From G11 sp947167445 (lineage in GTDB: Bacteria; Bacillota; Clostridia; Lachnospirales; Lachnospiraceae): a DNA stretch of 64,000 nucleotides. Both the position numbers and the translations under genes were made by a program. The notes below the pieces were generated by a model. It had not been told where the DNA came from. It made no database searches and saw nothing but the letters and a program-made list of their open reading frames with translations. Shown here piece after piece: positions 45,163 through 52,240 of this stretch (within the stretch, counting starts at the first letter, position 1; every line of letters begins with the position of its first letter). The DNA lies in the NCBI GenBank assembly GCA_947167445.1, contig CAMVID010000002.1, forward strand, positions 124,001 through 188,000, read 5' to 3'.

Positions 45163-45360
45163 TGTGACTAAGGGTATCGCAATTGCTATTTCAGGTCACA
45201 GAAAATTGAGGGGGCCTGTGACTAAACCACTTCAATTGTCATGCTTTAGTCACATATTTGGGAGATTTTCAGGGGGAATATGGGGTTAGAGGTTGACATA
45301 ACTCAAAAAAAGCCTCGAAAAGCGTGACCTAGTATGGTGAGAATGCAGTTCTTAGTCACA
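45163..45360. repeat. Four copies of TGTGACTAA in both orientations
   Basis: TGTGACTAA occurs at 45163-45171 and 45217-45225, and its complement TTAGTCACA at 45246-45254 and 45352-45360. A related GGTCACA lies at 45194. The 419-base gap 45048-45466 holds no gene that I can support apart from this array and the terminator. It looks like an operator or recombinase-binding array at the element's left end. Confidence 0.55.
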
Positions 45361-45435
45361 GGAGTTATAAATTATAAGAGGTTTCTTGTACAACCTTTAA
45401 ACACACGAAGGTGTTCCCCGACGGGAGACGGTAAT

Positions 45436-45450
45436 ACGCGCGCGTGCGCG
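45436..45450. other. Alternating purine-pyrimidine (CG-rich) tract in a leader
   Basis: Fifteen strictly alternating purine-pyrimidine bases, mostly CG, lie four bases before the AAGGAG site of the next gene. Such a tract could adopt Z-form or a stable hairpin in the leader. Confidence 0.4.
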
Positions 45451-45466
45451 AGAAAGGAGCCGAACA

Positions 45467-45748
45467 TTGGCAATGAAACTGACACGATATGAGCAGGAGA
45501 CCATTATCAACTTCAATGCTGCCGACAAGACAGCAGAGTTATATACCCGTGATCCTGCCATTATAAGACAACTTGACTCGTTAGTTACCGAGTACCCCGA
45601 TACCTTTAAGTGTGTAGGCGAAACAGATATCGATAAGACCTATGTAATGCCTAAAACAGCCGTTACTTACCATAAGCCGAGAAGAATAACGGAGGCCAAG
45701 AGAGAACAGGCTAGACAGGCTATGAGGAAGATAAACAATAGTAATTAG
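45467..45748 (+). CDS. Mobile-element small protein of unknown function
   Basis: This 93-residue protein starts with TTG (AAGGAG seven bases upstream; an ATG two codons later at 45473 would be 13 bases away). The sequence has the pattern LTRYEQETIINFNAADKTAE, then LYTRDPAIIRQLD and a KPRRITEAKREQARQ tail. Similar short proteins are, from memory, common on integrative and conjugative elements of clostridia, with no known function. It is likely cytoplasmic with no membrane segment. It precedes the restriction-modification genes. Confidence 0.6.
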   Translation: MAMKLTRYEQETIINFNAADKTAELYTRDPAIIRQLDSLVTEYPDTFKCVGETDIDKTYVMPKTAVTYHKPRRITEAKREQARQAMRKINNSN

Positions 45749-45821
45749 AATAATCAAAGGAAAATACTTGTAAATAGTAATTACATTTGAGATAATGATA
45801 TTTGGAAAGGTGGGTAAATCA

Positions 45822-46013
45822 ATGAAAAACAAAGATATCATACCTAACCATCATCAAATGACAGAATTCCTGCGAGGTCAGGCATCTAAAATATTTGATG
45901 ATGTGGCGCAAAACGATAAAGTCGTTTTGGTAAACAAGAATAGCAAACCGCAAAATATCATTATCTCGTATGACCGCTATTGCCGGTTGAAAGAGAATGG
46001 TGCGGATATTTAA
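45822..46013 (+). CDS. Phd/YefM-like antitoxin-type protein without a visible toxin
   Basis: This 63-residue protein has the layout of Phd/YefM antitoxins: an N-terminal MTEFLRGQASKIFDDV segment in place of the usual LR-x-N helix, then VVLVNKNSKPQNIIISYDRY, matching the strand-turn-strand and final helix of the family DNA-binding domain. I chose ATG 45822, preceded by GGAAAGGTGG. Antitoxins of this family normally precede a RelE- or Doc-type toxin; here the next gene, 10 bases later, is the restriction-modification subunit. It may therefore regulate that operon. This role is inference. Confidence 0.6.
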   Translation: MKNKDIIPNHHQMTEFLRGQASKIFDDVAQNDKVVLVNKNSKPQNIIISYDRYCRLKENGADI

Positions 46014-46023
46014 GAGGTGCATT

Positions 46024-47979
46024 ATGGCAAAAAAAGAGGTTAAAACAGATTTTTGGGTAAATGATTTGCTGCATGAGGCAGGACTCAATCTTGACCCTCA
46101 AGGATCAAGTATTAAAGAGTTAAATGATGCATTAAAAACCGCAAGCAAAAGCAGAACAGGCAAGGTGGGATTTCCAGAGTTTGTTGGTGTAGTTAAAGAC
46201 TATATTATTGTGATTGAGGACAAAGCTAGTGTTGATAAACACGAAAAAAGAGAAGGTTCAGTTTTGTCTTTAGAAGTGAGCGCGGTTAAGGACTATGCTA
46301 TGAATGGAGCATTATTTTATGCCAAGCATTTAATAAATAATACTTCGTTCAAGAAAGTAATTGCTTTTGGTGTATCCGGAAATGAAAAAAGGCATAAAAT
46401 AAGCCCGATTTTTGTTGACGAAACAGAGTATTATCGTGAACTTCCTGAAGTAGAATCATTCATTTCCTTTAATGATACCAATATAGAAGAATACTACATG
46501 AGAGAAGTTCTGCAGGAACAGACAGATACGGAAAAAGAAACAGCAGAAATACTAAAGGATGCTGCAACTTTACATGAAGATTTGCGAAATTACGGTAATT
46601 TGAAAGATATTGATAAACCGTTAGTCGTTTCTGGAATATTGCTAGCATTGAATGAGTCTGAACATAAGAATTTCAGCATAGAAACTCTGAACGGGGACCA
46701 GTTAAAAACTGATGGTCAGAAAATATACGAGGCAATAGAAGCGAATCTTAAACGTGTTAAGGTCGCACCTGACGTAAAAAGAGATAAGATTTTAAGCCAA
46801 TTTTCGATAATTAGGGATACCACGGTTTTGAATGAAATCAATCCAACATTAGGTAAAACCCCGTTGCGTTATTATACGGATTTCCTGTATGAGCACATTT
46901 ATAAGTGTATTAAATACGCATACTCTGCAGAGGATTACCTGGGCAGATTTTACGGGGAGTTTATGAGCTATAGTGGTGGAGATGGACAAACGCTTGGTAT
47001 TGTCCTGACACCAAAGCATATTACAGAACTATTTTGTGACTTGGTTGCGATAAAGCCGGATGATATTATATTGGATCCATGTTGCGGTACGGCTGGTTTC
47101 TTAATTGCCGCTATGCACAATATGTTCAAGCAAGTGGTAGTTTCAAAAGGATTAAAAACAAAAAAGGAAATAGAAAGTGATCCTGAGATTGCACATATAA
47201 GAAAAGAGCAACTGCACGGTTTTGAATTGCAATCGTATATGTTTACGATTGCCACAACAAATATGATTCTTCGCGGTGATGGAAAGAGCAATCTTATAAA
47301 TGCAGACTTCCTTGCTCAAGAAGCTGATAAATTACAGCTAAAGGGTGCAACTGTAGGCATGATGAATCCGCCATATTCACAGGGATCAAAGAAGAACCCT
47401 AATTTATACGAGATTTGTTTTACAGAACACTTATTGGATTCATTGGCTGACGGAGCAAGGTGCGCTGTAATAGTACCACAATCATCAATGACAGGAAAAA
47501 CAACTGAGGAGCAAAATGTAAAAGAAAACATATTAAAACATCATACACTTGAAGGTGTCATAACCCTAAACAAAGATACTTTTTACGGAGTGGGTGTTAT
47601 GCCTTGTATTGCTGTATTTACCGCACATCAGCCGCATAGTTCTAATAAGGTTTGTAAGTTTATTAACTTCGAGGATGATGGATGGAAAGTTTTCCCCCAT
47701 TTAGGACTCTTGGAAACTGAATCTGCCAAGGATAAGAAACAACATTTGTTAGATGTGTGGTTTGATAGAGTTGAGGCGGACACATCTTTCTGCGTAAAAT
47801 CAACGGTAGAGGCAACAGATGAATGGCTTCATAGTTTTTATTATTTTAATGATGAACCACCTGTAGAATCGGACTTTGAAAAAACTATAGGAGATTATCT
47901 ATCGTTTGAATTTTCAATGATAATGCAAGGTCGTCAGTACCTATTTGAAGAGGATGGTGATTCTGATGCTAACACTTAA
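46024..47979 (+). CDS. BcgI-like restriction-modification subunit A (nuclease plus N6-adenine methylase)
   Basis: This 651-residue protein fuses two activities. The N-terminus (about 1-150) has a PD-(D/E)xK-type nuclease signature: D59 before IIVIEDK, with E65 and K67. The C-terminal part is a gamma-type N6-adenine methyltransferase with motif I DPCCGTAGFLIAA (about 352) and catalytic NPPYSQG (about 449). A type I HsdM would lack the nuclease; here no HsdR gene is present, and a two-TRD specificity protein follows. The size (651) and pairing match BcgI A, a type IIB enzyme that cuts on both sides of its site. The start is ATG 46024 with AAGAGG upstream. It lies 10 bases after the Phd-like gene. 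Confidence 0.8.
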   Translation: MAKKEVKTDFWVNDLLHEAGLNLDPQGSSIKELNDALKTASKSRTGKVGFPEFVGVVKDYIIVIEDKASVDKHEKREGSVLSLEVSAVKDYAMNGALFYAKHLINNTSFKKVIAFGVSGNEKRHKISPIFVDETEYYRELPEVESFISFNDTNIEEYYMREVLQEQTDTEKETAEILKDAATLHEDLRNYGNLKDIDKPLVVSGILLALNESEHKNFSIETLNGDQLKTDGQKIYEAIEANLKRVKVAPDVKRDKILSQFSIIRDTTVLNEINPTLGKTPLRYYTDFLYEHIYKCIKYAYSAEDYLGRFYGEFMSYSGGDGQTLGIVLTPKHITELFCDLVAIKPDDIILDPCCGTAGFLIAAMHNMFKQVVVSKGLKTKKEIESDPEIAHIRKEQLHGFELQSYMFTIATTNMILRGDGKSNLINADFLAQEADKLQLKGATVGMMNPPYSQGSKKNPNLYEICFTEHLLDSLADGARCAVIVPQSSMTGKTTEEQNVKENILKHHTLEGVITLNKDTFYGVGVMPCIAVFTAHQPHSSNKVCKFINFEDDGWKVFPHLGLLETESAKDKKQHLLDVWFDRVEADTSFCVKSTVEATDEWLHSFYYFNDEPPVESDFEKTIGDYLSFEFSMIMQGRQYLFEEDGDSDANT

Positions 47980-49003
47980 AGATAGAGAATGGAAAGAGTT
48001 TCACCATGACAAAATTCTAAAAAACTATCATGGCAAAAGGTTAAATAAAGAAGATAGAATAATCGGTTCCATGCCAATGTTAACGGCATCAGCTGAAAAC
48101 CAAGGAGTTAGTGCTTTTATCTGTAACGAATCAATGGAACGCTATAACGATTGCATAACTATCGATATGTTTGGACATACTTTTTATCATCCATATGAAT
48201 GCACTGGTGATGATAATATTTATTTCTTTGTAAACGATAGTATTTCTTCTAATGCAAAAAAATTCATAGCCACTTGCATGAATAACAATTCTGCGAAGTT
48301 TTCGTATGGCAAGCAATTTCGACAAAGAAATGCCGACAAAGAAATAGTTATGCTCCCTGTTGATGAAGATGGTGAAATAGACTATGAGTTCATGGATGCG
48401 TTTGTTCAAGAGCAGGAAGATGAACTAATTAGGCTTTATACGCAGTATTTGAAAGAAGAAAAAAAGAAACTTGGGGAAATGGTAGAGCTACCATCACTCG
48501 AACAGAAAGAATGGCATGATTTTTTTGTTACCGACTTTTTTTCGCCACCAAAACGAGGAAAGAGGATAATAAGTAAAAACTATGAGGAAGGGTTAACTCC
48601 AATTGTTTCCTCGGCAGGAGGTAATAACGGAGTTATTGCTTTTGCTGGAAATGAAGAAAACGTACGTGTCTATGAAAATTGCTTGAGTGTTGCAAATGGC
48701 GGGGTATCAGCCGGTTATGCTTTTTATCATCCATATAAATATATTGCAACAGATCATGTAACTCATTTCAAAGGAGCAAAACTAAACAAATTCCATTATT
48801 TGTTTATTGGCACTGTTATTAGAAATCAGATGCATGAGAAGTATGATTTTAGCAGAGAAATGACTGATCCTAGGTTGAAACGTGAAAAGTTATTACTTCC
48901 GGTTGATGAGAGTGGAAATCCTGACTTTGATTATATGGAACAGTACATGAAGAACATAATGATATCAAAGTATAAGGCATACCTCAAATACAAAACTAAA
49001 TAA
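47966..49003 (+). CDS. BcgI-like specificity subunit B with two target-recognition domains
   Basis: This 345-residue protein is made of two related halves (about 1-155 and 170-345), each with a W-x-x-F opening (EWKEFHHDKI; EWHDFFVTDF), a middle TASAENQGVSAFI or SSAGGNNGVIAFA stretch, a FYHPYE/YHPYK motif and an LLPVDE-G-x-x-D/Y end. These are two target-recognition domains, so the enzyme recognises a bipartite sequence. The length resembles BcgI B. I prefer ATG 47966 (TTG 47945 and ATG 47954 are possible). It overlaps the A subunit by 14 bases. The recognition sequence cannot be predicted by eye. Confidence 0.8.
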   Translation: MLTLKDREWKEFHHDKILKNYHGKRLNKEDRIIGSMPMLTASAENQGVSAFICNESMERYNDCITIDMFGHTFYHPYECTGDDNIYFFVNDSISSNAKKFIATCMNNNSAKFSYGKQFRQRNADKEIVMLPVDEDGEIDYEFMDAFVQEQEDELIRLYTQYLKEEKKKLGEMVELPSLEQKEWHDFFVTDFFSPPKRGKRIISKNYEEGLTPIVSSAGGNNGVIAFAGNEENVRVYENCLSVANGGVSAGYAFYHPYKYIATDHVTHFKGAKLNKFHYLFIGTVIRNQMHEKYDFSREMTDPRLKREKLLLPVDESGNPDFDYMEQYMKNIMISKYKAYLKYKTK

Positions 49004-49023
49004 GGATACATATATGAGGTATT

Positions 49024-49058
49024 AAGCACTTTAGATTAAAAGTCTAAGGTGCTTTTTT
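49024..49058 (+). terminator. Rho-independent terminator
   Basis: AAGCACTTTAGA (49024-49035) pairs with TCTAAGGTGCTT (49043-49054) with one G-T pair, followed by T residues. It ends the restriction-modification operon. Confidence 0.88.
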
Positions 49059-49086
49059 TATATCAAACTATAAGGAGGCACACACA

Positions 49087-49443
49087 ATGGAACAGAAAGA
49101 AAAATCAGCACAGGAACTGAAGGCATTGGAGCAGGTGAAGAAAGCTCAGGCCAATCTCGCGAAGGTAAGGCGGGAAGAAAAGGCAAAAGCCAGAAAGGAG
49201 CAGGATCATCAGAAGTACATCATGGGCGGGATTATCGTAAAGTATTTCCCCGAAGCCTATGAATTCACGGAGCAGGAAATGTGCAGAATCATAGCTTGCG
49301 CATTCAAGAATCCGGACACTCAAAACATGATAAAGGCGGTCGTTATAGACCGCAAATCAGAGGTGACGGAAACGGCACAAAATGGAAGGGCGGGTGAGGG
49401 CGTTGCAGAAGCTGAATCTGAATATGATCAAGGAACCGGATAA
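49087..49443 (+). CDS. DUF3847-type mobile-element protein
   Basis: This 118-residue protein has a highly charged coiled-coil N-terminus (about 1-45, rich in Lys, Glu, Ala), then a globular part HQKYIMGGIIVKYFPEAYEF and CRIIACAFKNPDTQNMIK, typical of DUF3847 proteins encoded just upstream of MobA/MobL relaxases. An AAGGAGG site precedes the ATG. Its last 20 codons overlap the relaxase remnant. The function is unknown but the position suggests an accessory role in mobilization. Confidence 0.7.
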   Translation: MEQKEKSAQELKALEQVKKAQANLAKVRREEKAKARKEQDHQKYIMGGIIVKYFPEAYEFTEQEMCRIIACAFKNPDTQNMIKAVVIDRKSEVTETAQNGRAGEGVAEAESEYDQGTG

Positions 49444-49657
49444 AAAGATCAACCCGAAGGCATGGCAGAAAGAACTTGATGGCTTGCGGGAGAAGTATCA
49501 GAAAACCGAAAGACCGTTATCAGAGGCAACGTTGAACCTTGCGGAGATGGAAGTCCTGAGCCATAACAAGAGAGATCTTGAAAGAATGCTTCAGAACGAG
49601 CGCGGGCAGAAAGAACATGAAATTAACAGAACAAGAAGAAAGGATTACAATTTATAA
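49382..49657 (+). pseudogene. C-terminal remnant of a MobA/MobL-type relaxase
   Basis: The 91-residue frame from ATG 49382 carries about 75 residues resembling the C-terminal tail of clostridial MobA/MobL relaxases (KAWQKELDGLREKYQKTERP, then EVLSHNKRDLERMLQNE). The relaxase N-terminal domain with its Tyr and HUH motif is missing, so an internal deletion has joined it to the DUF3847 gene. The recognition is from memory of these elements. The short fragment may still be translated. Confidence 0.6.
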
Positions 49658-49669
49658 GGGAGGACGAAA

Positions 49670-49871
49670 ATGGAGAACGAAAAAAACTTAATACCGGAGC
49701 AGGAAAGCGCAGTTGTCGATAATGATACCTGCGCTTCTTCTTTGCCCACAAGCACTGTAATACGCACTAATCGGTAAGACCACTTATATTACATATCTTC
49801 ACTTCAAGGAGCAGGGACAGACCTTTTCTCAGAAGCTGAAAAGGGTGCTACGTACAGAGTGTTCAGACTAA
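49670..49871 (+). pseudogene. tnpW: Frameshifted tnpW-like gene
   Basis: ATG 49670 with a GGGAGG site starts a 35-codon frame (MENEKNLIPEQESAVVDNDT) that ends at TAA 49775-49777. In another frame, bases 49770-49871 encode IGKTTYITYLHFKEQGQTF and QKLKRVLRTECSD, the C-terminal part of transposon-encoded TnpW proteins. One extra base near 49769 explains the break. An intact gene would encode about 67 residues. Confidence 0.7.
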
Positions 49872-49882
49872 AAAACGTTATT

Positions 49883-49944
49883 TTAGAAGTGACATTTTTG
49901 TAGTGACAAAATGTCACTTCTAATGTATAATGATGTCACTTCTA
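49883..49944. promoter_or_regulatory. Triple GTCACTTCTA-type operator over the AlbA-gene promoter
   Basis: A perfect 16-bp inverted repeat pairs TTAGAAGTGACATTTT (49883-49898) with AAAATGTCACTTCTAA (49908-49923). A third ATGTCACTTCTA lies at 49933-49944. The array overlaps the -35, spacer and transcription-start region of the promoter, so a bound protein would repress the gene at 49960. Confidence 0.75.
49903..49931 (+). promoter_or_regulatory. Promoter of the AlbA-type gene
   Basis: GTGACA (49903-49908), 17 bases, TATAAT (49926-49931). The -35 and spacer coincide with operator copies. Confidence 0.65.
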
Positions 49945-49959
49945 TTAGCGGAGGGACAC

Positions 49960-51321
49960 ATGAAAAACTTAGGAAAAGAAACGGAAACACTTGAGTTTAA
50001 GAAGACCACAGGAGAAATGAAGGCTGCGATGATTTCTATCGCATCCATCTTAAATAAACATGGTGTCGGAACATTATATTTTGGCGTAAAGCCCAATGGG
50101 GATGTAGCAGGGCAGGATGTGTCCGAATCTTCATTGAGGGATGTATCCAGAGCGGTATATGAAACTATAAAACCACAGATATATCCGGCAATCACGGAGG
50201 AGGTTTTTGAAGGCCGTAGCGCTATAAAAGTCGAATTCAGCGGTGAGAGCACTCCGTATTCAGCGGCAGGGCGATATTATCTCAGAACAGCTGATGAGGA
50301 TCGTGAAGTAACACCCGAAGAATTGAAGGTATTCTTCGGTTCCAACAAATATAGAGAAAAATGGGAAAAGGGTCTGTCAGAGCTGACAGAAAAGCAAGTG
50401 GATCGTTCTGCTATAAAAAACTTTTGGCAGAATGCAATTGCGGCGGGAAGATTGCCAGAGGGGAGATACACATGCCCTATTATCCTAAATCGATTTGGCT
50501 TGGTTAGGGACGGACATCTGACAAATGCAGGGGAAGCTCTTTTTGGAAACAATCATCCGATATCGTTGAAGGTGGGGATCTTTGCGACTGATGAAAAGCT
50601 GACGATCCTTGATATGAAGCTTTTTGAAGACAATATCTTTAATCTTATGAGACTTGCCGAGGAGTATATTCTTCAACATATAAGATGGAGAGTTGAGATT
50701 GTAAGCTGGGAAAGGGATGAAATCCCTGAGGTGCCTGTTGCAGTTGTCCGTGAGATTTTGGCAAACAGTTTTGCCCATGCAATATATGGCGGAAGAACAA
50801 CTCACGAAATATGCATTCATCCAGGAAAGATTACATTTTACAGTCCAGGAGAATATGCGAGCAAATATAAACCAGAGGAGTATATCAAGAAGGATCTGGA
50901 GTCAGAAATAAGAAATCCTGCCATATCGAAGATACTGTTCCTAAACCATTCCATAGAGAAGTTCGGAAGTGGATTTAAGAGAATTGATAGCCTCTGTAAA
51001 GATGCGAGTGTTAAGTATTCGTATGAGAATGGACAGAATGGATTCAAGTTTATTATCAAGAGAAATCCGATTACAAGTGACACTGCGGATGTCACTTCTG
51101 ATGTCACTACAGATGTCACTTCTGCCGATGAGCTTAATCTTACCGAGAAGACTATATTGGCAATTTTGAAGTCTAAACCGGATGCTTCAAGAGATGAGCT
51201 TGCTGAAAAGGCTTCAAAAACAGTAAGAACAGTGCAGAGGACCTTGAATTCCTTAAGAGATAAAGGATATATTGAGCGTGAAGGAGCCAAACAGAACACC
51301 GTTTGGAAGATCAAGAAATAA
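49960..51321 (+). CDS. AlbA_2/Schlafen-type ATP-binding protein with C-terminal HTH
   Basis: This 453-residue protein has an AlbA_2 (Schlafen-like) domain at about 5-115 (ETETLEFKKTTGEMKAAMIS, TLYFGVKPNGDV), an HATPase_c_4-like region at about 240-350 (VREILANSFAHAIYGGRTT, FGSGFKRID), a repetitive linker (ADVTSDVTTDVTSADE) and a C-terminal winged helix (SRDELAEKASKTVRTVQRTL). The chosen ATG 49960 has GGAGG upstream; an ATG at 49930 lies inside the promoter region. Such COG2865 proteins are thought to act as regulators or in stress and defence; the operator copies suggest autoregulation by this HTH. The function is inferred. Confidence 0.8.
   Translation: MKNLGKETETLEFKKTTGEMKAAMISIASILNKHGVGTLYFGVKPNGDVAGQDVSESSLRDVSRAVYETIKPQIYPAITEEVFEGRSAIKVEFSGESTPYSAAGRYYLRTADEDREVTPEELKVFFGSNKYREKWEKGLSELTEKQVDRSAIKNFWQNAIAAGRLPEGRYTCPIILNRFGLVRDGHLTNAGEALFGNNHPISLKVGIFATDEKLTILDMKLFEDNIFNLMRLAEEYILQHIRWRVEIVSWERDEIPEVPVAVVREILANSFAHAIYGGRTTHEICIHPGKITFYSPGEYASKYKPEEYIKKDLESEIRNPAISKILFLNHSIEKFGSGFKRIDSLCKDASVKYSYENGQNGFKFIIKRNPITSDTADVTSDVTTDVTSADELNLTEKTILAILKSKPDASRDELAEKASKTVRTVQRTLNSLRDKGYIEREGAKQNTVWKIKK
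51089..51123 (+). repeat. Three in-gene copies of the operator-like motif
   Basis: ATGTCACTTCT at 51089-51099, ATGTCACTACA at 51101-51111 and ATGTCACTTCT at 51113-51123 are spaced exactly 12 bases apart, encoding the D-V-T-S/T linker. The 11-base sequence equals that of the promoter operators. An inverted AAGTGACAC lies at 51075. Confidence 0.7.
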
Positions 51322-51344
51322 TCATTTTATTATGATTTCTGAGA

Positions 51345-51374
51345 GAGGATCGGAGCAAAATCCGGTCCTTTTTT
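51345..51374 (+). terminator. Rho-independent terminator
   Basis: AGGATCGGA (51346-51354) pairs with TCCGGTCCTT (51361-51370) with one G-T pair, followed by a run of T. It closes the AlbA-type gene. Bases 51375-51540 hold no gene or clear signal apart from the inverted repeat at 51420. Confidence 0.8.
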
Positions 51375-51545
51375 CATGCCCATATTTAGAGCGGTTTTCC
51401 GGCATTTCCACAAGAAAAAGTACAAGAAACTATTGACAAGTAGCATCAGGAGCTGCAAATTCGTACTCATAAGACGAGAGGAAAGCACCAGCGGCCACCG
51501 ATGGCTTGCTATTTCTAAGGCGTAAGAACGCAGAAAAATAAAAAA

Positions 51546-51617
51546 TCGACTGAAAGTCGAAAAAAGTTGTTGACAACGCAGAACAATAGAGTTATCATAA
51601 AAACCGACCGAGAGTCG
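51546..51617. promoter_or_regulatory. Promoter with two palindromic TetR-type operators
   Basis: TTGACA (51570-51575), 17 bases, TATCAT (51593-51598). A perfect palindrome TCGACT-GAA-AGTCGA (51546-51560) lies just upstream of the -35 and a degenerate copy (CGACCGAGAGTCG, 51605-51617) lies near the transcription start, centres 58 bases apart. This is a good candidate for binding by the TetR protein encoded next. Confidence 0.75.
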
Positions 51618-51635
51618 AAAAGGAGATTCGTGCGC

Positions 51636-52229
51636 ATGAAAAAAGGTGAAAGAAGAAAACAGGAATTGCTGGAAATCGCTTATAAGATGTTCCTTTCAAA
51701 GGGATATGAGAACACCAGCGTTGATGACATCATAGCTGAGGCAGGAATTGCCAAGGGCACATATTACTATTATTTCCCAAGTAAGGAGCAGACTCTTGAG
51801 GAAGTAATTGATTTGATGCTGGATAAAGAGACGGAGCGTGCCAAGGCAATCTTAGCAAGCGATTATCCTATAGAACAGAAGCTTGTGGGCGTCATAGCCT
51901 CCTTCAGGCCTGATGAGGCGGAGATGACCATTAAGGATGCTTTACATGAGCAGGAGAATTTGCTGATGCATGAGAAGATCAAGAATAAGCTTTTGGACAG
52001 GCTTGTGCCTCTTGTTTGCGAAGTAGCGGAGCAGGGGGTAAGAGAGGGGAAGTTTAACTGCGATAACATCCCCGAGCGAGTAAAGATGATTATTATTCTT
52101 TCCAATGAAGTTTTCGACTCTGACAATTATACGGAGGCCGACATAAAGGTCTTCATAGACACGATTGAAAGGATGCTGTACGCAAAGCCCGGCTCCATGG
52201 CCTTCGTGGAACAGCTCGTCAGAAAATAA
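51636..52229 (+). CDS. TetR-family transcriptional regulator
   Basis: This 197-residue protein has an N-terminal TetR helix-turn-helix (TSVDDIIAEAGIAKGTYYYY, about residues 28-47) and a helical ligand-binding C-terminal domain. The start is ATG 51636 (AGGAG ten bases upstream; GTG 51630 is possible). It is the first gene of an operon with a CPBP protease and an MFS exporter, a common arrangement in which a small molecule releases repression of its own exporter. Palindromic sequences flanking the promoter are likely its operators. The ligand is unknown. Confidence 0.9.
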   Translation: MKKGERRKQELLEIAYKMFLSKGYENTSVDDIIAEAGIAKGTYYYYFPSKEQTLEEVIDLMLDKETERAKAILASDYPIEQKLVGVIASFRPDEAEMTIKDALHEQENLLMHEKIKNKLLDRLVPLVCEVAEQGVREGKFNCDNIPERVKMIIILSNEVFDSDNYTEADIKVFIDTIERMLYAKPGSMAFVEQLVRK

Positions 52230-52240
52230 GGAGATATTAG

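Larger units (their letters stand above)
45148..49871. mobile_element. Decayed mobilizable element carrying restriction-modification genes
   Basis: Between the terminator at 45147 and the frameshifted tnpW at 49871 lie gene types that occur on mobilizable and conjugative elements of clostridia: a 93-residue TTG-started element protein, a DUF3847-type protein, a relaxase C-terminal remnant and tnpW, flanking a BcgI-like restriction-modification pair. No integrase or intact relaxase is present, so the element looks immobile. Its true ends are not certain; an 11-base inverted repeat (45381-45391 and 51420-51430) may be one boundary pair. Confidence 0.6.

Noticed and set aside
45163..45360. CRISPR array
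   Set aside because: The nine-base repeats are too short, irregularly spaced and in both orientations, with no cas genes.
46024..47979. Type I HsdM methylase
   Set aside because: The methylase part alone looks like HsdM, but an N-terminal nuclease motif (E65-D-K67) is fused and no HsdR gene is nearby, so BcgI-like type IIB fits better.
49930..49959. Upstream ATG as start of the AlbA-type protein
   Set aside because: It lies in the operator/promoter region and the added residues (MMSLLLAEGH) have no ribosome binding site; ATG 49960 has GGAGG.
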